Below, in pieces: positions 18,849 through 27,382 of a stretch of DNA of 64,000 bases; position 1 is the first letter of the stretch, and every line of letters starts with the position of its first letter. Below the pieces are notes generated by a model. The model had not been told where the DNA came from. It worked only from the letters and a program-made list of their open reading frames with translations, and did no database searches. The position numbers were made by a program, and so were the translations under genes. Source of the stretch: Mesorhizobium sp. AR10 (GTDB taxonomy: Bacteria; Pseudomonadota; Alphaproteobacteria; Rhizobiales; Rhizobiaceae); assembly GCF_024746795.1 (NCBI RefSeq), contig NZ_CP080524.1:1240001-1304000 (forward strand), written 5' to 3'.

Positions 18849-19304
18849 CTAGCCGGCGAAGCGCGGCGCCAGTTCCTCGATGCGGCGGATCAATGCCTGA
18901 AAATCCTCCAGGATGCGCTGATGCAGGTGCACCGCGATGTCGGGATATTCCTCGAGGATGCGGCGGAACATCTTGCGGCTGAGCCGCAGCACTTCCGAAT
19001 CGATCTCGGCCGACGCGCTGGTCAGCCGGTTGGTGTCGGCGATCAATGCCAGTTCGCTCAATATGGTGCCGGGGCTGGCACTGCCTATCGGGATGCGCTC
19101 GCCGTTCTGCTCGCGATAGAGCACGATGCGCCCGCTGACCACGATATAGGCCGAATCGGCCTGGTCGTCCTCGCGGTACAGCTTATGGTCTGCTAGCAGC
19201 AGGGTGGTTTCGGCGCCGAAGGCGAGCAGGCGCAACTGTTCCTGCGTGAAGCCCTCGAAGAGCTTCACGGCGGACAGGATGCGGATGTCGTCATCCAGCG
19301 CCAT
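18849..19304 (-). CDS. Single-domain cyclic nucleotide-binding protein
   Basis: These 151 residues are just one cNMP-binding (CAP-like) domain: VKLFEGFTQEQLRLLAFGAE, DSAYIVVSGRIVLYRE and the phosphate-binding cassette area GSASPGTILSELALIADTNRLTSASA. The tail is a helix (RRIEELAPRFAG). No helix-turn-helix follows, so it is not a Crp-type regulator. It may sense a nucleotide and act by protein contacts. The cassette lacks the usual Arg in the classical position (TNRLTSA), so cAMP binding is uncertain. Confidence 0.82.
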   Translation of the reverse strand: MALDDDIRILSAVKLFEGFTQEQLRLLAFGAETTLLLADHKLYREDDQADSAYIVVSGRIVLYREQNGERIPIGSASPGTILSELALIADTNRLTSASAEIDSEVLRLSRKMFRRILEEYPDIAVHLHQRILEDFQALIRRIEELAPRFAG

Positions 19305-19343
19305 CTCTAGCTGTGTCCCCGAACGGTCAGTCCAATCCCTCCC

Positions 19344-19401
19344 TTAGAGCGCCGCGTCCCCTTGGACGCGTAAAGGACGCTCTAACATTTGAATCTGCGC
19401 A
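19344..19401. repeat. Rhizobial intergenic palindromic repeat, partial composite
   Basis: The arms TAGAGCG...CGCTCTA with an inner pair CGCGTCC / GGACGCG form a hairpin followed by the conserved spacer AACATTTGAATCTGCGCATC. It has the same layout as 33807-33914 but lacks the second hairpin. It lies between two leftward genes, in the leader of the cNMP-binding gene. Confidence 0.65.
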
Positions 19402-19487
19402 TCGGCAGCGGGTCGATCCAGAACACCTCCAACCGGATCGTACCCGAAAACGGCCCCGCCCTGACCGCTTATTGGATAATGAAATGT

Positions 19488-20171
19488 TTAAGGAACCAGC
19501 TTGTAGCCGCCGCTTTCTGTCACAAGAATTTCCGCATTGGAAGGATCGCGCTCGATCTTCTGGCGCAGCCGGTAGACATGGGTTTCCAGCGTGTGCGTGG
19601 TAACGCCGGAATTGTAGCCCCAGACTTCTTCGAGCAGAACGTCGCGCGTCACCACCTTCTGGTCGGCGCGGTAGAGATATTTAATGATCGAGGCCTCTTT
19701 CTCGGTCAGCCGCACTTTTGCGCCGCGCTGGTCGATCAGAAGCTTCTGGCTGGGCTTAAACGTATAAGGGCCGACCGAGAAAGTGGCGTCTTCGCTCTGC
19801 TCGTGCTGGCGCAGTTGTGCACGGATGCGGGCGAGCAGCACGGCGAAGCGGAACGGCTTGGTGACGTAGTCGTTGGCGCCGGCTTCGAGGCCGAGAATCG
19901 TGTCGGAATCGGTGTCGTGGCCGGTCAACATGATGATCGGCGCCTTGTAGCCACCCTTGCGCAATATTTTCACCGCCTCGCGGCCGTCCATGTCGGGCAG
20001 CCCGACATCCATGATGAGCAGGTCGATCAGGCCGCCGCGGGCTGTGGCGACGCCTTTGGCGGCGGTTGCTTCCTGCAGAACGTCGAATTCCTCATACAGA
20101 GCCAGTTGTTCGACGAGGGTGCCGCGCAGGTCGTCATCGTCGTCAACGATCAGAATGGTGCGTGATGTCAT
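19488..20171 (-). CDS. OmpR-family response regulator, orphan
   Basis: The 227-residue protein has a receiver domain with the acidic pocket VDDDDD, phospho-acceptor Asp55 in LLIMDVGLPDMDG, Thr in IIMLTGHD and Lys in VTKPFRF. A winged-helix DNA-binding domain follows (VRLTEKEASIIKYLYRA...THTLETHVYRLRQKIE). It resembles the CenR-type envelope regulator of rhizobia, an identification from memory and unproven. No histidine kinase gene is adjacent. The ATG is preceded by a long AT-rich leader. Confidence 0.9.
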   Translation of the reverse strand: MTSRTILIVDDDDDLRGTLVEQLALYEEFDVLQEATAAKGVATARGGLIDLLIMDVGLPDMDGREAVKILRKGGYKAPIIMLTGHDTDSDTILGLEAGANDYVTKPFRFAVLLARIRAQLRQHEQSEDATFSVGPYTFKPSQKLLIDQRGAKVRLTEKEASIIKYLYRADQKVVTRDVLLEEVWGYNSGVTTHTLETHVYRLRQKIERDPSNAEILVTESGGYKLVP

Positions 20172-20255
20172 GGATCAATCCGTTGTTTTGAAAAGAATAT
20201 TCAGTTGACCGCCCCCCGTTTATGCGGAAGCTGACCGGCACAACAGCCGATCACA

Positions 20256-20852
20256 GTGATTTGTTCCGTGACACGATCATACAAGAAAAAACGGCCGCGC
20301 AATGCAGCCGGCGCAATTTTGCCAAAAGGGCTGCGCGTGCTCACCGTGCGCGCCAGGCCCGGCAATCCCGCCCAGGGGTTCTTGCAGGCCGGCAGCCTGG
20401 TGTTTGCGTGTGCGTTGGGAAGGGGCGGCATCTCGGCCGACAAGCGCGAAGGCGATGGCGCGACGCCGCTTGGCGCGATGCGGATCCTGTCAGGATATTT
20501 CCGGGGAGATCATTTTTCCGCCGGCCGCAAAACCCGGCTGGCGATGACGCCGATCGGCCCCGATCTCGGCTGGTGCGAGGTGCCTGACGACCGCAACTAC
20601 AACCGGCCGGTCACCATCCCCTATGGCGCCAGCCACGAGCGGATGCGACGCGACGATCGTCTCTACGACGCCTGCCTTGTGCTCGACTGGAATATATCAC
20701 CGCGCCGGCGCGGTCGGGGCAGCGCGATTTTCTTTCACCTCGCGCGGCCCGGCTTCACGCCAACCCAAGGCTGCGTTGGCGTGACTGCTCGGACAATGGC
20801 GCGGCTGCTGCCGCTGCTGTCGGATCGGACAGTGGTGAGGGTGGTTCGTTAG
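20256..20852 (+). CDS. L,D-transpeptidase family protein (YkuD domain)
   Basis: The 198-residue frame carries the YkuD catalytic pattern HLARPGFTPTQGCVGV (His and Cys of the active site, residues about 163-178). Upstream are the strands GDGATPLGAMRILSGYFRGD and MTPIGPDLGWCEVP. The family makes 3-3 cross-links or attaches proteins in peptidoglycan. No clear signal peptide is visible; the assigned start is a GTG and the true start may differ. Its stop overlaps a 20-bp inverted repeat. Confidence 0.78.
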   Translation: MICSVTRSYKKKRPRNAAGAILPKGLRVLTVRARPGNPAQGFLQAGSLVFACALGRGGISADKREGDGATPLGAMRILSGYFRGDHFSAGRKTRLAMTPIGPDLGWCEVPDDRNYNRPVTIPYGASHERMRRDDRLYDACLVLDWNISPRRRGRGSAIFFHLARPGFTPTQGCVGVTARTMARLLPLLSDRTVVRVVR

Positions 20853-20922
20853 GGCAGTATGGCAGTAGGGCAAGAGGTGTGTGTCGGCGCTGCCTTGATT
20901 CTCCCTACTGCCTTACTGCCCT
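20851..20922. repeat. 20-bp inverted repeat between convergent genes
   Basis: AGGGCAGTATGGCAGTAGGG (20851-20870) and CCCTACTGCCTTACTGCCCT (20903-20922) are complementary with one mismatch, spaced by 32 bases. Each arm is itself a tandem GGCAGTA repeat. It sits between two convergent genes and could form a long hairpin acting as a two-way terminator. Confidence 0.75.
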
Positions 20923-20936
20923 ATTCCCTTACTCCC

Positions 20937-21179
20937 CTATTTCCGGCGCGGCTTCTGCCAGCCGATATCGAGAAGGCCCAATCGGCCGAGTTCCCTGTCC
21001 ATCGCGCGCGTGATGTCCTTGCGCCTGGCGCCGATGTCGCGCAACTGGCGATCCGACAGATCCTCGACATTCTGGTGTTGTGGGAGGTTGACCGCAACTC
21101 TCGCGTGGCGAAGCCAGTCAAGCAACGCGAGCATCCAGGTCGGGCGGGTGGCTGGCGACTTAAAAACGATGGTGGACAT
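20937..21179 (-). CDS. DUF1127 domain protein
   Basis: The 80-residue product ends in a DUF1127 motif, VEDLSDRQLRDIGARRKDI (residues about 42-60), with a basic helix. DUF1127 proteins in alphaproteobacteria are short Arg-rich proteins, some reported to act in phosphate and carbon metabolism or RNA turnover. GGAGG lies 13 bases before the ATG; an in-frame ATG 27 bases further upstream is less likely. It is divergent from a LysR gene with about 130 bases between. Confidence 0.82.
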   Translation of the reverse strand: MSTIVFKSPATRPTWMLALLDWLRHARVAVNLPQHQNVEDLSDRQLRDIGARRKDITRAMDRELGRLGLLDIGWQKPRRK

Positions 21180-21308
21180 GACGGGTTCCGTTCCTCCAGA
21201 TATCAAATCTGGCTTGATGGTGTTTCGATGGATGCATCATGCCGGATTGAAATCTAAACAGGAAACGAGTAGTTTTCTCTGGATCGTCAAGTTTTATTTG
21301 AGGATGGC

Positions 21309-22229
21309 ATGGCTCGCTTGCTGCCTGGAACCCGAGCGCTGCGGACGCTGGAAGCAGCGGCCCGGCATCTCAATTTCACCCGCGCCGCCGATGAGCTCGG
21401 CCTGACGCCGGCTGCGGTCAGCCATCAGATCAAGGAAATAGAGGATCAACTGGGGATCGTGCTTTTCACGCGCACCAGCCGCACCATCCGGCTGACCGCA
21501 GCGGGGACGGTGCTGTTCGAGGCCTCGATCGATGCGCTCGACCTGCTTGGCCGGGCCGTCTCGCGGGCGCGCAAGCTGACGCGCGGCACGGCCCTTTTGA
21601 AGGTAACGCTCGACGCGCAGTTCGCGTCAAAATGGCTGATGCGGCGCGTCGACGATTTTCGCAAGCGCCAGCCCAATATAGAGCTCAGGTTCGACATCGC
21701 CTACGAAGTGCGGGATTTCGAACTCGACGACGTCGATGTCGGCATCCGGTTCGGCGCCGGCAAATACCCGGGCCTTCGCGCCCACCGCTTGTTCGATAAC
21801 ATCCTCATTCCGGTGTGCAGCCCGAGCCTCTTGACCTCCGGTCCGCCGCTGCGCGAGCCGCGCGATCTTTTCAATCACACGCTTGCCCATATCGAATGGT
21901 CGCGACAGGGCGTGACATGGCCGAACTGGCGGATGTGGATGGCGGCGGCCGGCGTCAACGATTTCGACGACAGCCGGACCATCGTGTTCGGAAACTCCAC
22001 CGATGCCGTCCAGGCTGCGCTCGACGGCAATGCCGTCGCGCTCGCCGATTTCGCCATGGTGGCAAACGACCTTTCCCAGGGCAGGCTGGTGCAGCCTCTT
22101 GAACTCGGCCTGCGGGTGGCGCCCGAGTTCGCCTATTTCCTGGTCTATCCCGAGAGTACTGCCGACGATCCGCGCATCATCGCCTTTCGCGAATGGATTC
22201 TCGAGGAAGTCGCCAGGACGCAGACCTGA
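21309..22229 (+). CDS. LysR-family transcriptional regulator (GcvA-like)
   Basis: This 306-residue regulator has the N-terminal helix-turn-helix LRTLEAAARHLNFTRAADELGLTPAAVSHQIKEIEDQLG typical of the GcvA subgroup, then a substrate-binding domain (RKLTRGTALLKVTLDAQFASKWL onward). LysR regulators often control the divergent neighbour, here the DUF1127 gene. The effector is unknown. Confidence 0.92.
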   Translation: MARLLPGTRALRTLEAAARHLNFTRAADELGLTPAAVSHQIKEIEDQLGIVLFTRTSRTIRLTAAGTVLFEASIDALDLLGRAVSRARKLTRGTALLKVTLDAQFASKWLMRRVDDFRKRQPNIELRFDIAYEVRDFELDDVDVGIRFGAGKYPGLRAHRLFDNILIPVCSPSLLTSGPPLREPRDLFNHTLAHIEWSRQGVTWPNWRMWMAAAGVNDFDDSRTIVFGNSTDAVQAALDGNAVALADFAMVANDLSQGRLVQPLELGLRVAPEFAYFLVYPESTADDPRIIAFREWILEEVARTQT

Positions 22230-22245
22230 CGATCGCGGCAGGCAG

Positions 22246-22665
22246 TCAGGCTGTCGCCGCTGCTCCGAACCAGCCGATCACCGCGCCGATGAGGAGCAGC
22301 ACGCCAAGCCAGTGGCCGCCGTCGATGAGGGTCAGATCCCAGCCGAAATTTTCGTAGCGATGGTTGACGGAAAGCGTCGTGGCGACGAACCCCAGCCAAA
22401 GCACGAAACCGAAGACAAGCCCGGCAACGAGGCTCGGTTCGCCACCGGTCATCGCGCCGATGACCAGAGCCATGACCGACGCCATGATCAGTTCGGCGAT
22501 GAAGCTGATGACGAAGGGCAGCGGCGATTTGCTCATCGTCGCAGGATCAAGCCTGGCCGCCTTCAGCCAAGGCTTGCTCAAGCCCATGTACCAAGCCGCG
22601 CCGAACAACCACGCCACCACGGCGGCGACGATCACCGCCAGCCAATTGACTGCTGAAAAATCCAT
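22246..22665 (-). CDS. DUF1761 membrane protein
   Basis: The 139-residue protein has four predicted membrane helices: VNWLAVIVAAVVAWLFGAAWY, PFVISFIAELIMASVMALVIG, SLVAGLVFGFVLWLGFVATT and WLGVLLLIGAVIGWFG. The pattern FGAAWYMGLSKPWLKA after helix 1 is the DUF1761 signature. The function is unknown. The start at 22665 has a GGGAGGGGG ribosome binding site. It lies downstream of a methyltransferase gene on the same strand, with a 100-base gap. Confidence 0.85.
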   Translation of the reverse strand: MDFSAVNWLAVIVAAVVAWLFGAAWYMGLSKPWLKAARLDPATMSKSPLPFVISFIAELIMASVMALVIGAMTGGEPSLVAGLVFGFVLWLGFVATTLSVNHRYENFGWDLTLIDGGHWLGVLLLIGAVIGWFGAAATA

Positions 22666-22765
22666 GAATTCCCCCTCCCGATGCATGTCGCCCAAAGTGT
22701 GCAGCGGTTTTGACATGCATATCCCTTGAATCAGTGCGGGATGGAACGCCTGTTCGGCGATGCCG

Positions 22766-23422
22766 TCAAGCGAAGCGCCAGACGGTCGTGCGCTTGACCA
22801 AAGCATCCTCAAGCGCTCGCGTGACTGCCACTTCGTAGACGGCGAGCGGCTCCAGCCCTGCCTTCGGCATATAGGAGCGGCCGGGATCGCCGACGAGGAT
22901 GTCGGCGCCGCGTGCCTTCAGCGTCGAAAACCATGGCATCAGACCGTCGGCGAAGGATTTGTCGTAGAAGACGTCGCCGGCAAGAATCACGTCCCAGCCC
23001 GCATCGGTTCCGATAAAGTCGGTGCCGAGGAATTTGATGCCGACGCCATTGGCCTCGGCGTTGAGGCGGATCGCCGTCTCGCAGAACGGGTCGATATCGG
23101 CGGCGATCACCTCTGCAGCACCAGCTTTCGCCGCGGCTACGGCGACCAGTCCGGAACCGGAGGCGAAGTCGAGCACGCGTTTTCCGCGCACTGTCGACGG
23201 ATTGTCCAGGACATAGCGGGCCAGACCCTGGCCACCGGCCCAGGCAAAGGCCCAGAAGGGCGGCGGCAGGCCGATTTCGACCAGTTCGTCCTCCGTCCGC
23301 TGCCACAGATCATGTGCCTCGTCGGCCAGATGCAGGACGATCTCCGGCACATGCGGCGGCGCCATCAGCGCCGTGTTGTCGAGGATGAAATTCTTCGCGC
23401 TGTGCGGCGTCAGCGCCGTCAC
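22766..23422 (-). CDS. Class I SAM-dependent methyltransferase, ETFB lysine methyltransferase (METTL20)-like
   Basis: The 218-residue protein carries the SAM motif VLDFASGSGLVAVAAAKAGA (residues about 84-103) and VIAADIDPF. Before it is PPPFWAFAWAGGQGLARYVLDNP, which matches the METTL20/ETFBKMT pattern of enzymes that methylate lysines of electron transfer flavoprotein beta. It starts with a GTG that overlaps the EVE stop in a GTGA, so the two genes are coupled. Databases often label such proteins L11 methyltransferase; the ETFB assignment is my reading. Confidence 0.75.
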   Translation of the reverse strand: MTALTPHSAKNFILDNTALMAPPHVPEIVLHLADEAHDLWQRTEDELVEIGLPPPFWAFAWAGGQGLARYVLDNPSTVRGKRVLDFASGSGLVAVAAAKAGAAEVIAADIDPFCETAIRLNAEANGVGIKFLGTDFIGTDAGWDVILAGDVFYDKSFADGLMPWFSTLKARGADILVGDPGRSYMPKAGLEPLAVYEVAVTRALEDALVKRTTVWRFA

Positions 23423-23844
23423 GGAGCGGGGGTCAGGCCGCCCATGCGGCAGACTTCCTTCCATTCGGCCGGCGTCACCGGCTGCACGGATAACCGTCCG
23501 AGCCGGACCAATGCCATTTCGGCAAGCTTGGGATTGGCCTTGACCTGTTCCAGCGTCGGCGGATTCGGCACGTCCTTGAAGGCGCGGATGTCTACACATT
23601 CCCAACGCGCGTCGTCCGTGCTGGTATCCTGATGGGCCAGCGCGCAGACCTCGGCGATGCCGACCACGTTCAGCCCTTCGTTGGAATGGTAGAAGAAGCC
23701 GAGATCGCCGATCTGCATCGCCTTCATGTTGTTGCGTGCCGCATAGTTGCGCACGCCGTCCCATTGCGTGCCGGCCTTGCCCTTCGCTTTCAGCGCCTCG
23801 AAGGAGAAGACCGAGGGTTCGGATTTGAACAGCCAGTAGTTCAT
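23419..23844 (-). CDS. EVE domain protein
   Basis: The 141 residues form one EVE domain: MNYWLFKSEPSVFSFEAL at the start, WDGVRNYAARNNMKAMQIGDLGFFYHSN and GIAEVCALAHQD in the middle, and MALVRLGRLSVQPVTPAEW at the end. EVE is a PUA-like fold thought to bind modified bases in DNA or RNA. It is the upstream partner of the coupled methyltransferase gene. Confidence 0.92.
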   Translation of the reverse strand: MNYWLFKSEPSVFSFEALKAKGKAGTQWDGVRNYAARNNMKAMQIGDLGFFYHSNEGLNVVGIAEVCALAHQDTSTDDARWECVDIRAFKDVPNPPTLEQVKANPKLAEMALVRLGRLSVQPVTPAEWKEVCRMGGLTPAP

Positions 23845-23874
23845 TCTTTGCTCCTCCTTGCGGCTTGCCAGCGA

Positions 23875-24171
23875 TTAACTAGCGGCAGGCTTGTTGAAGG
23901 TCCAGTTCCACTGGCGGATTTCGACGCTGTCGAACAGCCCGGCCTTGGCATAGGGATCAACTGCCGACAGGGCTTGTGCGCCGGCCATGTCCGGCGCCTC
24001 GACCACGACGAGGCTGCCGTTGGGCTTGCCGTCGGCGTCGAGAAACGGACCGGCAAAGGCGAGTTTCTTGTCACCGTTCAAGCCTTCGAGAAAGGCGAGA
24101 TGGTCGGGCCGCGCATCGAGGCGCACCTGCAGGCTTCCCGGCTTGTCCTTGCAAATCAACGCAAACAGCAT
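23875..24171 (-). CDS. YciI family protein
   Basis: The 98-residue protein has the YciI pattern: MLFALICKDKPGSLQVRLDARPDHLAFLEGL, then GPFLDADGKPNGSLVVVEAPDMAGAQALSAVDPYAKAGLFDSVEIRQWNW. It has a ferredoxin-like fold with a conserved His-Asp pair (RPDHLAFL). A small enzymatic role has been proposed but not proven. It lies 26 bases after gpsA on the same strand and 30 before the EVE gene, so all may share a transcript. Confidence 0.85.
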   Translation of the reverse strand: MLFALICKDKPGSLQVRLDARPDHLAFLEGLNGDKKLAFAGPFLDADGKPNGSLVVVEAPDMAGAQALSAVDPYAKAGLFDSVEIRQWNWTFNKPAAS

Positions 24172-24197
24172 TTTTCCAGCTCCGGCTTGTTCGATAA

Positions 24198-25211
24198 TCA
24201 GACGTCGGTTTCGGTCTTCAGCGGCCTTGTCATCAATGCCGACACAGCCTGTCGTATGGTGACGGTGCCGTCCAGTATGGCGGCGACGGCCGTAATGATC
24301 GGCGCGTCGATGTCGCGCTCGGTGGCGATGCGGGCGGCAATCGCTGCCGTTGGCACTCCTTCGGCCAGCGGCAGTCCGGCCAGCGGCTTGCCTTGCCCCA
24401 GCGCCAGCCCGTAAGCGAAATTGCGCGACTGGGCGGACGAGCAAGTCAGCAGCAGATCGCCGAGGCCGGAAAGCCCCATCAGCGTCTCCGGCTTGGCGCC
24501 GAAGGCTGCGCCAATGCGGCGCAATTCGACGAAGCCGCGCGTCACCATGGCGGCCTGGGCGCTGGCGCCGAGCCCGGCGCCGGTGACCGCGCCGGCGGCG
24601 ATGGCAAAGACGTTCTTCAGCGCGCCGCCGATCTCGACGCCGATAAGGTCGTCGCTCGAATAACAGCGCAGATTCTCAGCCGAAAAGCGGGCCGCGAGGT
24701 CCGCCGCAAGGACCTCGTCACGGGCGGCGACCACCACTGCCGTGGGCAGGCCCCTGGCGACGTCGGTGGCAAAGCTCGGGCCTGACAGGGCAGCGACCGG
24801 GTTCTGCGGCAGAATCTCTGCGACGATCGCCGACAGCAACGCCCCGGTGTCGCGCTCGATGCCCTTGGCGCAGAGAACCAGCGGGATGCTTTTTGGCATA
24901 TGGGTTTTCGCGGCCGACAGCATGGCGCGCAGCGACTGCGCCGGCGCCACCGCCAGCACGCAATCGGCGCCATCGAGTGCGGCCTCGATGTCGCTCGTCG
25001 CTTCGATGCCGGGTTCGATGGCGATGCCGGGCAGATAGCGTGGGTTCTCGCCGCGACCGATCGCCGCCACCGTGTCGTGATCGCGCGCGAACAGCCGGAC
25101 CGAATGGCCGGCGCGCAGCATGGCCAGCGCCAGCGCCGTGCCCCAGGCGCCGCCGCCGAGCACGGCAACCCGCCAGCCGCTCACGGCTCTGCTGTTGATG
25201 CTATCGGTCAT
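24198..25211 (-). CDS. gpsA: NAD(P)-dependent glycerol-3-phosphate dehydrogenase
   Basis: This 337-residue enzyme reduces dihydroxyacetone phosphate to sn-glycerol 3-phosphate for phospholipid synthesis. The Rossmann loop is [17 protein letters not shown]; further motifs are [37 protein letters not shown] and the catalytic-Lys region [17 protein letters not shown]. Two starts are good: 25211 with GAGGG upstream, and 25226, which overlaps the tsaD stop in an ATGA. It is downstream of tsaD, an order conserved in alphaproteobacteria. Confidence 0.94.
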   Translation of the reverse strand: MTDSINSRAVSGWRVAVLGGGAWGTALALAMLRAGHSVRLFARDHDTVAAIGRGENPRYLPGIAIEPGIEATSDIEAALDGADCVLAVAPAQSLRAMLSAAKTHMPKSIPLVLCAKGIERDTGALLSAIVAEILPQNPVAALSGPSFATDVARGLPTAVVVAARDEVLAADLAARFSAENLRCYSSDDLIGVEIGGALKNVFAIAAGAVTGAGLGASAQAAMVTRGFVELRRIGAAFGAKPETLMGLSGLGDLLLTCSSAQSRNFAYGLALGQGKPLAGLPLAEGVPTAAIAARIATERDIDAPIITAVAAILDGTVTIRQAVSALMTRPLKTETDV

Positions 25212-25222
25212 GCCGCCCTCGG

Positions 25223-26311
25223 TCATGCTTTGGCTCCCCGCCGGCCCGAGCCGACCATCGGGGCCGAGATGCTGTCCAGCGGCCAGCGCGAGCGCGGCAC
25301 GAAATCGAAGCCGTTCTCTTCTGCAAGGCCCGCCCGCAACCGCTCGATGCCGGCCCAGGCGATCATCGCCGCATTGTCGGTGCAAAGTTTGAGCGGCGGC
25401 GCGATGAATGCGAAGCCGGCCTGATCGCACAGGGTTTCCAGTGTCATCTTGATCGTGCGGTTGGCGGCGACGCCACCGGCAACGACAAGCGCTGGATTTT
25501 CCGTGCCGGGAAACGCATCGCGAAAACGCGTCAGCGCCCGCGACACACGATCGCCAAGCGCATCCGCCACCGCTGCCTGGAATGAGGCGCAGATGTCGGC
25601 GACGTCCTGGTTGCTCAATGGTGCAATCGCCGTCGCTGCCTGGCGCACAGCGGTCTTGAGGCCGGAGAAGGAAAAGTCGGGCTGCGCCGAGCCCTTCATC
25701 GGGCGCGGGAAGGCAAAGCGTGTCGCATCGCCTGACGCAGCCGCCTTTTCGACATTCGGTCCGCCGGGATAGGGCAGGCCGAGCATCTTGGCCGTCTTGT
25801 CGAAGGCTTCGCCCAGCGCATCGTCGATGGTCGTTGCCCAGCGCTGGTAGTCACCAACGCCGCGCACCGCGACGATCTGCGTGTGGCCGCCGGAAACAAG
25901 CAGCAAGAGATAGGGAAAGTCGAGCCCGTCGGTCAGCCTTGCAGTCAGCGCGTGGCCTTCAAGGTGGTTGATGGCGATCAGCGGCTTATTGGCAGCGGCG
26001 GCAATGGCTTTGGCCGTCATCAGGCCGACGATCAGCCCGCCGACAAGGCCTGGACCTGCGGTCGCGGCAATTGCATCGATGTCGGCAAGCTCGACGCCCG
26101 AATCGGCAAGGGCTGCCTCGACGATACCGTCCAGCGCCTCGACATGGGCGCGCGCGGCAATCTCCGGCACGACGCCGCCGAAAGCGGCATGCTCCTCGAT
26201 CTGGCTGAGCACGATGTTGGACAGGATTTTTGGCGCAGCATCGCCGTCCAGCGTGACCACGCTGGCGGCCGTCTCGTCGCAACTCGTCTCAATGCCCAGA
26301 ACGCGGATCAA
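25223..26311 (-). CDS. tsaD: tRNA N6-adenosine threonylcarbamoyltransferase
   Basis: The protein belongs to the Kae1/TsaD family: [16 protein letters not shown] at the start, the metal-binding [10 protein letters not shown] (HxEGH), [11 protein letters not shown], and [23 protein letters not shown]. With TsaB, TsaC and TsaE it makes t6A at position 37 of ANN-decoding tRNAs. A TTG at 26311 is chosen because family members begin [14 protein letters not shown]; an ATG 36 bases upstream (26347) would add 12 unusual residues. It is divergent from hemC. Confidence 0.93.
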   Translation of the reverse strand: MIRVLGIETSCDETAASVVTLDGDAAPKILSNIVLSQIEEHAAFGGVVPEIAARAHVEALDGIVEAALADSGVELADIDAIAATAGPGLVGGLIVGLMTAKAIAAAANKPLIAINHLEGHALTARLTDGLDFPYLLLLVSGGHTQIVAVRGVGDYQRWATTIDDALGEAFDKTAKMLGLPYPGGPNVEKAAASGDATRFAFPRPMKGSAQPDFSFSGLKTAVRQAATAIAPLSNQDVADICASFQAAVADALGDRVSRALTRFRDAFPGTENPALVVAGGVAANRTIKMTLETLCDQAGFAFIAPPLKLCTDNAAMIAWAGIERLRAGLAEENGFDFVPRSRWPLDSISAPMVGSGRRGAKA

Positions 26312-26369
26312 TTCGTCGCTATCCCAATAGATTGTGTAGCCGGGCATTCCCCGTTAGGAGGAAGCCCGA

Positions 26370-26421
26370 AGGTCTGTCGATATTCAGGTGATGCCGGCCT
26401 GACCTGAATCTCAACAGACCT
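26370..26421. repeat. MITE-like inverted-repeat element, copy 3 (52-bp deletion derivative)
   Basis: The left arm AGGTCTGTCGATATTCAGGT (26370-26389) and the complement of the right arm (26402-26421) differ at only two positions. Between them is GATGCCGGCCTG, the joined inner ends of the full-length copies. A single GGCCTG remains where copies 1 and 2 have two. It lies between the divergent tsaD and hemC genes, so it is within or near both promoters. Confidence 0.85.
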
Positions 26422-26454
26422 CAATCTGCCGGGGGTTATCACGGACCGCGCGCC

Positions 26455-27381
26455 ATGCAAACAACCTTGAAAATCGGAACTCGCGGCAGCCCGCTGGCCC
26501 TGGCGCAGGCGCATGAAACGCAGGCGCGGCTGATGGCGGCGCACGGCATGCCGAGCCAGGCGTTCGAAGTGGTGGTCATTTCGACCAGCGGCGACCGCAT
26601 TCAGGACCGGCCGTTATCGGAAGCCGGCGGCAAGGGGCTGTTCACCAAGGAAATCGAAGAGGCGCTGCTCGCCGGCAGGATCGACATCGCCGTGCACTCG
26701 TCGAAGGACATGCCGACAAGATTGCCGGACGGGCTGGAGCTGTCCGCCTTCCTGCCGCGCGAGGACGCGCGCGATGCCTTTATCGGCAAGGTGGCGAAAG
26801 CGATAGCCGACCTGCCGCAAGGCGCGAAGGTCGGCTCGTCGTCGCTCAGGCGCCAGGCGCTGATCCGGCGCATGCGGCCGGACCTCGATGTGGTGATGTT
26901 CCGCGGCAATGTGCAGACGCGGCTGCGCAAGCTGGACGAGGGCGTCGCCGACGGTACCATCCTCGCCTATGCCGGGCTCAAGCGGCTCGGGCTCGAACAT
27001 GTCGTCACCGACCTGATGCCACTCGACAGCTTTCCCCCGGCGCCGGGGCAAGGGGCGATCTGCATCGAAAGCCGCATCGGCGATGGCGGTGTGGAAAAGA
27101 TGCTTGTGGCCATCCATGATGCGCCGACGGGCCATGCTCTTGCGTGCGAACGCGCCTTTCTGACGGCACTCGACGGCTCCTGCCGCACGCCAATTGCCGG
27201 CCATGCGACGATCGCGAACGACATGGTCTCGTTTGCCGGGCTGATCATCTCGCTGGACGGCACGGTGTCGCATGAGGTGAAGGCGCAAGGCCCGGCGCTG
27301 GAGGCCGCCCGCATCGGTACGGACGCTGCCAGGACGGTGCGGGCCAAGGCCGGCGAAACATTCTTCGACGGCTGGGCCTGA
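26455..27381 (+). CDS. hemC: Porphobilinogen deaminase (hydroxymethylbilane synthase)
   Basis: This 308-residue enzyme joins four porphobilinogens into hydroxymethylbilane. Visible are the start [15 protein letters not shown], the active-site SSKDMPTRL (catalytic Asp), [10 protein letters not shown] with [11 protein letters not shown] (substrate arginines), and Cys243 in [14 protein letters not shown], which holds the dipyrromethane cofactor. It is the first gene of hemC-hemD-Mic60-hemY; hemD begins 2 bases after the stop. Confidence 0.96.
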   Translation: MQTTLKIGTRGSPLALAQAHETQARLMAAHGMPSQAFEVVVISTSGDRIQDRPLSEAGGKGLFTKEIEEALLAGRIDIAVHSSKDMPTRLPDGLELSAFLPREDARDAFIGKVAKAIADLPQGAKVGSSSLRRQALIRRMRPDLDVVMFRGNVQTRLRKLDEGVADGTILAYAGLKRLGLEHVVTDLMPLDSFPPAPGQGAICIESRIGDGGVEKMLVAIHDAPTGHALACERAFLTALDGSCRTPIAGHATIANDMVSFAGLIISLDGTVSHEVKAQGPALEAARIGTDAARTVRAKAGETFFDGWA

Positions 27382-27382
27382 C

